From NCBI GenBank assembly GCA_034096865.1, contig JAWQFJ010002801.1, positions 43,347 to 107,346 of the forward strand: a stretch of DNA of 64,000 nt. Direction: 5' to 3'. The notes under the pieces were generated by a model that saw nothing but the letters and a program-made list of their open reading frames with translations, ran no database searches and was not told the origin of the DNA. Below are positions 59,649 through 64,000 of this stretch, piece by piece (the stretch's first letter is position 1; each line of letters starts with the position of its first letter). This DNA is from Theodoxus fluviatilis. Taxonomy: Eukaryota; Mollusca; Gastropoda; Cycloneritida; Neritidae. A program made the position numbers and the translations under genes.

Positions 59649-60382
59649 ATTTATTTTAATGTGTTGTTTTCTTGTGAGAGTTTATCATCATGGAACATTT
59701 CATTATAGCTTCCCTTGCACCCTAACTTAACTTAATTAACACTGTATTTTGTACATGGTATTTGACAATACAAAGTTCAGTGATTGAGGGCAATGTTTCT
59801 GAAAATACAAAATGCTAAAGTCAGTTATTGAGAGCTCACTTGTAAGCCACATTTGATTTTATGTACTTGAATGATTATTCATTTATTTTTTATGAAGATA
59901 GGAAATTAGAAGAAAAAAACTAATTGCTATTAAGTTGCTATGACTATGCAGTTTTGAAAGGGATAGTTGATGATTTGTGTTCTGTTTTGTACATTTCATG
60001 GAACTTCTACCATTTACAAGTTGGAAGTATGTTGTGGGAATTAGATTGAAATACACAAAATAAACTAATTGAAATATGAGGAATGTGGATAGTGATGTTT
60101 TGTTGTGACTGTAATCATCCAGATTGTCAGCTAGAAAAACCTTTCATCACAGAATGAATGAACATGGAGCAATACAAGAGCTAAACAGCCCTCTCTGGTT
60201 AGCTCAACATTGCTAGGGGATTGAAAAATAACCTGTCAAGCTAAATGGAGTGTCGAGTTCACAGGAGGTCGAGGAAGTAAAGTTTTCACAACGTCCAATG
60301 TAATATTTGTGGATTACTTCTCTTGCAATCACAACTGCTGTGCATGACTGCTGTGCAGTGCGCATTATGCATGCTTTTAATC
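59649..60382. other. AT-rich spacer, nothing recognised
   Basis: No coding exon, RNA gene or repeat identified. Confidence 0.5.
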
Positions 60383-61230
60383 ATTTTTGACTCACATGCG
60401 AAGCAAAAGTGAGTCTATGTACTCAGCCGTTTCGTCCGTCCGGGCGTCCGGGCGTCCGAAAACTTTAACGTAGGATTTTTCTCAGAGACTATTAAGTCTA
60501 TCAATACCAAATGTGGCATGATGGTGTATGATGACAAGGCCTCAAAAACATACATAGTGACTTGACCTTGCTTCAAGGTCAAGGTCGCAGGGGCCATAAA
60601 TGTTGCCTAAAAAACAGCCATTTTTCACATTTTCTCAATTTTCTCTGAAGTTTTTGAGATTGGATACCTGACCTATATATGGTATATAGGGCAAAGTAAG
60701 CCCTATCTTTTGATACCAGTTTGGTTGACCTTGCTTCAAGGTCAAGGTCACAGGAGCTCTTCAAATTTGGATTGTATACATATTTTGAAGCGACCTTGCC
60801 CCTGAACTATGGAAGATAACTGTTCCAAACTTCATAGCATTGTAGTACACATGTTATACTTTCATCATGAGACACATTTGTTCACATATCATCAATGTCA
60901 AGGTCACTTTGACCCTTATGAAATGTGACCAAAATGGGGTAGTGAACCACTAAAAGTGACTATATCTCATGGTAGAAAGTGCCAATAAGCACCATTGTGC
61001 TTTCTATGTCTTGAATTAACAGCTTTGTGTTGCATGACCTTGGATGACCTTGACCTTGGGTCAAGGTCACATGTATTTTGGTAGGAAAAATGTTAAAGCA
61101 TTTCTTAGTGTATGATGTCATTGCTAGGTTTAGTTGTTTGACCTTGACCTTGAGTGGCACCTGAAGGTCAAGGTCATGTAAAGGTCAAGGTCAATCATGT
61201 GAGTCGTATGGGCTTTGCCCTTCTTGTTTA
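60383..61230 (-). mobile_element. DR0-rich dispersed element, copy D
   Basis: Starts TTTTTGACTCACATGCGAAG and ends GGGCTTTGCCCTTCTTG; 3' end carries CGTCCGGGCGTCCGGGCGTC. About 90 percent similar to copy C by eye. Confidence 0.9.
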
Positions 61231-62160
61231 TATAGTTTTGTTTGTTTATTATATACATTTATTTCATATTTGCATTGGGCTGTAGTAGTCCCCATGTCAG
61301 AGGCGTGCTGCTTCTTGCTGGAGATAGCGTCAATGCAATTTACCTCCTCTCCCAGGCAAAAGTTTACAGCCTCAATTTCCTTCTGCAGTCCTGTCCCGGC
61401 TTTGATGGTCTGCTGCAACTCTTCCTGACGCAGGCGATATTCCCTCTCTTCCAGCCCCTTCTGTTGGAGGTATTCTCCTTCTTCTAGCTCTTTCTGTGCT
61501 TCTCTCATTACCTGCTGTTCACGGTGTTGTTTTTCCTCCTCCTGGGCTTCTCTCTGCTGTCTCTCTTGGTTGAGCAGGAGTCTCATCATCGTTGCAATGT
61601 CGTCAGATGGTTGCTTCGCCGCCTCGGTGCGTGCAGCTGATTGGGTCACATGTTTCTCACTGTCCATGTCCGTTTCCGTTATGACTGTCACTGCTCCTAC
61701 TGCTCTCCATCTTGGGAACCAAATGTTGCAACTTGTCTCCTTCTCAAAGTCCTATCTGTACGGGGGCTCTCCTAGCTTGCACCAGTTGGGAAGTTCAAGT
61801 CCACAAAATCCAGTGGTTGTTTTCGAAAATTTGTTTGAACACATGCACTGGTTGATATAGAGCGACAAAAATTAGATATCAGGATTACCATAATAGCTTC
61901 ACTCTCGGACTGGATTCTTGGAGGACACAATCGCTTATCCATGCTTTTACACTTGTCTTCTGTCTCTGTCGTCTGCTCTCTCCTAGAACGCTGTGTCTTA
62001 CGTGTATACTTTGGAGTGAACCTCACTCTAGGGCACAAAAACTGTCGAGGACTCACTCCTTAGAAAGGAAGACTTTTTGTAAAAGCTTATCTTCACAGAT
62101 TCTCACCTTCTCTGTCTTCTGCTCTCTCTCGCTTGTCTCTAAGTCGCGCCGAATATACCA
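61231..62160 (-). mobile_element. Possible LTR-retrotransposon 5' remnant (LTR plus start of a Gag-like frame)
   Basis: On the minus strand a frame starts with MTVITETDMDSEKHVTQSAA and becomes a glutamine/glutamate-rich coiled coil (LLNQERQQREAQEEEKQHRE...EEREYRLRQEEL) before running out into the DR0 element at 61,230. Just upstream is TTTGGTTCCCAAGATGG, which resembles the TTTGG... primer-site/leader boundary of LTR retroelements. About 400 bp of preceding sequence would be the LTR. No Pol motif, second LTR or target duplication was found, so this is tentative; a coiled-coil host gene fragment cannot be excluded. Confidence 0.35.
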
Positions 62161-62197
62161 TTTGTGCAGGTTCCAGAATATTTGAGAACTAAGTACA

Positions 62198-62563
62198 ATG
62201 TACTCCATCGTCTGGAAGCTGAAAGCAATGATAAAGGTGAGGAGACCAACTCAAGCAGTTCGAAAGTACTTCGTTATTCCGGTACGTTCCAGAACTTTCA
62301 CAACGCAAACATGGATTAAGGACAAAGAAAAGTTCTTTTTATCTAAAAATCACACACATGCAATGCATAAAGCACTTCGGACATCAGTCTGTGATGCAAG
62401 CAAGAACTCTGAACACTACAGCCCTTGGACCCGTGTGTGGCAAAGGGAAAGTCTGTGCATGCTACGTCGGGTGAACAAGATGCAAAGACTACATGAGAAA
62501 AAAACGTGCAAACCTCACCTCCAACGAAACTGCATTATTCAGCAAATGCAGGATGATTCTTGA
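62198..62563 (+). CDS. Unrecognised 121-codon open frame
   Basis: Starts at ATG and ends at TGA; basic (many K/R), with no signal peptide, no membrane segment and no motif I recognise. It lies between a retroelement-like region and a SINE-like element, with no visible introns. May be spurious. Confidence 0.12.
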   Translation: MYSIVWKLKAMIKVRRPTQAVRKYFVIPVRSRTFTTQTWIKDKEKFFLSKNHTHAMHKALRTSVCDASKNSEHYSPWTRVWQRESLCMLRRVNKMQRLHEKKTCKPHLQRNCIIQQMQDDS

Positions 62564-62629
62564 TCAACGAATATAATTATCTCGTTTTCCACTTGACACC
62601 ATCAGTGCTAGAGAGCTGTTCCCCATTCA

Positions 62630-63090
62630 TGTTGGGGGTTAAGACTTGACCCCCTGCGTGATTCGTAAGAGGCGAATAAATAGTGACATCGTGACTTGAT
62701 TTGCGCTTACTCTAAACCGTTTTTGTAATTTTCTTGCTTAAATGGCCTTATATAGATGTATCGGCTGATAGGCCGTAAAAATCCATCCATCCATCCATCC
62801 ATGCATCCGTCCGTCTGTCCGTCCACCCACCCATCCATCTATCCACCCATCCAATCATCCATGCATCCATCCATGCATCCATCCATCCGTCCGTCTGTCC
62901 GTCCGTCCACCCACCCACCTATGCATCCGTCCGTCCATCCATCCATCCATCCATCCATCCATCCATCCATCCCACCCATCCATCCATCCATCCATCCATT
63001 CATCCACCCACCCATCCATCCATCCATCCATCCACCCACCCACACACCCACCCACCAACCCATCCATCCATCCATCCATCCATCCATCCC
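62630..63090 (+). mobile_element. SINE-like element with a very long (ATCC)n tail, copy 3
   Basis: Body 62,640-62,780 contains GCGTGATTCGTAAGAGGCGA, CGTGACTTGATTTGCGCTTA and GGCTGATAGGCCGTAAAAAT; the tail is about 310 bp of CATC, CACC and GTCC variants. Frames through the tail (SIHPSIHPS) are artefacts. Confidence 0.7.
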
Positions 63091-64000
63091 CATTCATGCC
63101 CTTCGAAAACGCCGTCTCAGCGCTCTCTCACCAGCAACGTCTGAGGAGATGACACAATATGTCACCTGCAGAGATGAGGGTCATGCTCGGTCTCCTTTGT
63201 GGAGAAACCGAAATATCAGATCCAGACCTTTTGGAAGGCCTCTCTTTGCTTCTGGGACGTACATCTGCAAGCGGATTCCGCAGACTGTAGCTTGCAGCGA
63301 CTGGAGGTAGGTCATGAGAAAAACCAGAAGAGGAAAGGAGGAGTAGTACATGAAAGAGAGGATTAGGCAGCAGAGATAGGGAGAGGATCGAAAACACCAG
63401 TTCCGCCATGGCGTACATAATCTGCACACTCAACAGTGGGGCTCTTCAGTGATGCAATCACTGCAGTGCAGCCCCTGAAACTCGAGCTCGAGCTATTACT
63501 ACGAGAGGAACGAGAACAGCCACATTAACTTATTCACAAACTATAGCAATGTCGCTTACAATGGTTGATGCAAATGCAAGGATCACGAATTATGGGTGGA
63601 TGCTCCTTTTCGGAATTCCTTCCACTGATGGGCCACACTAGTGGACTCGTTGAAGGAAAGGGGCGCGGACTCCACCCCGCTCCGCCAACGGGCCACGGCA
63701 TCTGATTGGCTGCGCTTTTGCATAGGCATTAATGCTCGAAAGAGAGCCGAATCGCCTTGACGACTGCTGCAAATATGATATTCATCGTAACCTAGTTCAG
63801 CTCAAAGCGCATTGTGTACACCAGTTTGTCAATTATTCACACTTTATTGTCATTCTGCAGGCGGAATAACCGTCCAAGATTGTGTTTGTGAGCTAACGAG
63901 CACGTAATAATTTGGTTGTCATTCTGTGTGGGATCGAGTCACCAAAGATTATCATTACATAGTCTTTAATAGATATAGATCCGTGCTGCGAATTAAACGA
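63091..64000. other. Terminal segment, no gene recognised
   Basis: Contains, at about 63,630-63,745, sequence related to the 20.4-kb foldback (GGCCACACTAGTGGACTCGT and GGCCACGGCATCTGATTGGC). The remaining sequence has short frames only. Confidence 0.5.

Noticed and set aside
62198..62563. Small host gene of 121 codons
   Set aside because: Open frame of modest length with no recognisable motif, splice context or neighbour; kept only as a very low-confidence entry.

Overview
The window is animal nuclear DNA: protein-coding exons are short, bounded by GT...AG introns of matching phase, and sit in a large excess of microsatellites, minisatellites, foldback palindromes and transposon remnants. 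The exons read as orthologues of widely conserved animal genes. The repeat style (RTE/L2-like LINEs with short tandem tails, dispersed elements full of TGACCTTGACCTTG, ATCC-tailed short elements) suggests a marine lophotrochozoan, most likely a gastropod or bivalve mollusc. That assignment is inference and no database search was possible. Nothing bacterial (operons, RBS, CRISPR) is present.

Layout. 1-6,724 (+): the last five exons of a rhophilin-like gene (end of BRO1 domain, linker, PDZ domain, C-terminal tail), whose introns carry a ~1.7 kb 24-bp minisatellite, a 1.2 kb long-TIR foldback element and an 80-bp repeat that copies a splice acceptor. 6,725-20,600: intergenic DNA with several minisatellites, an internally deleted RTE-type LINE, and a run of foldback elements (16.1-17.6, 18.1-18.9, 19.67-19.85 and 20.38-20.56 kb). 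20.6-23.7 (-): the terminal exon of GMP reductase plus probable 3'UTR with a ~0.5 kb tandem duplication. 24.5-33.8: repeats almost throughout (a DR0-rich dispersed element, a 28-bp CCAAT-containing satellite of ~72 units, a piggyBac-like 5' end, a 2.1 kb TIR element, an 18-bp minisatellite). 33.8-35.8 (-): three consecutive exons of a mitofusin, including the start codon and the GTPase P-loop.

40.3-55.9 (+): a complete four-exon CENP-S/MHF1 histone-fold gene, divergent from mitofusin. Its first intron (10.4 kb) holds an RLE-type LINE split by a 544-bp TIR element, an L2-like LINE 3' end, an almost full-length APE-type LINE with two in-frame TGA codons and a damaged RT active site, and a 2.39 kb TIR element with a 4-bp TSD and many internal copies of a TGTTCACAACAT-like motif. 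Intron 2 holds a solo LTR (TG...CA, 5-bp TSD) lodged in a 15-bp minisatellite. 56-64 kb is gene-poor: inverted copies of elements seen earlier, two more DR0 elements, a possible LTR-retrotransposon 5' remnant and ATCC-tailed SINE-like units.

The four genes are unrelated functionally: rhophilin is a Rho-GTPase effector scaffold, GMP reductase acts in purine salvage, mitofusin in outer-mitochondrial-membrane fusion, and CENP-S in kinetochores and Fanconi-anaemia DNA repair. The most notable structures are the foldback with nested palindromes at 18.1-18.9 kb, the motif-laden TIR element at 48-50.4 kb, the DR0 nuclear-receptor-site element family, and the apparent loss of all internal exons between mitofusin exon 3 and the GMP reductase last exon.
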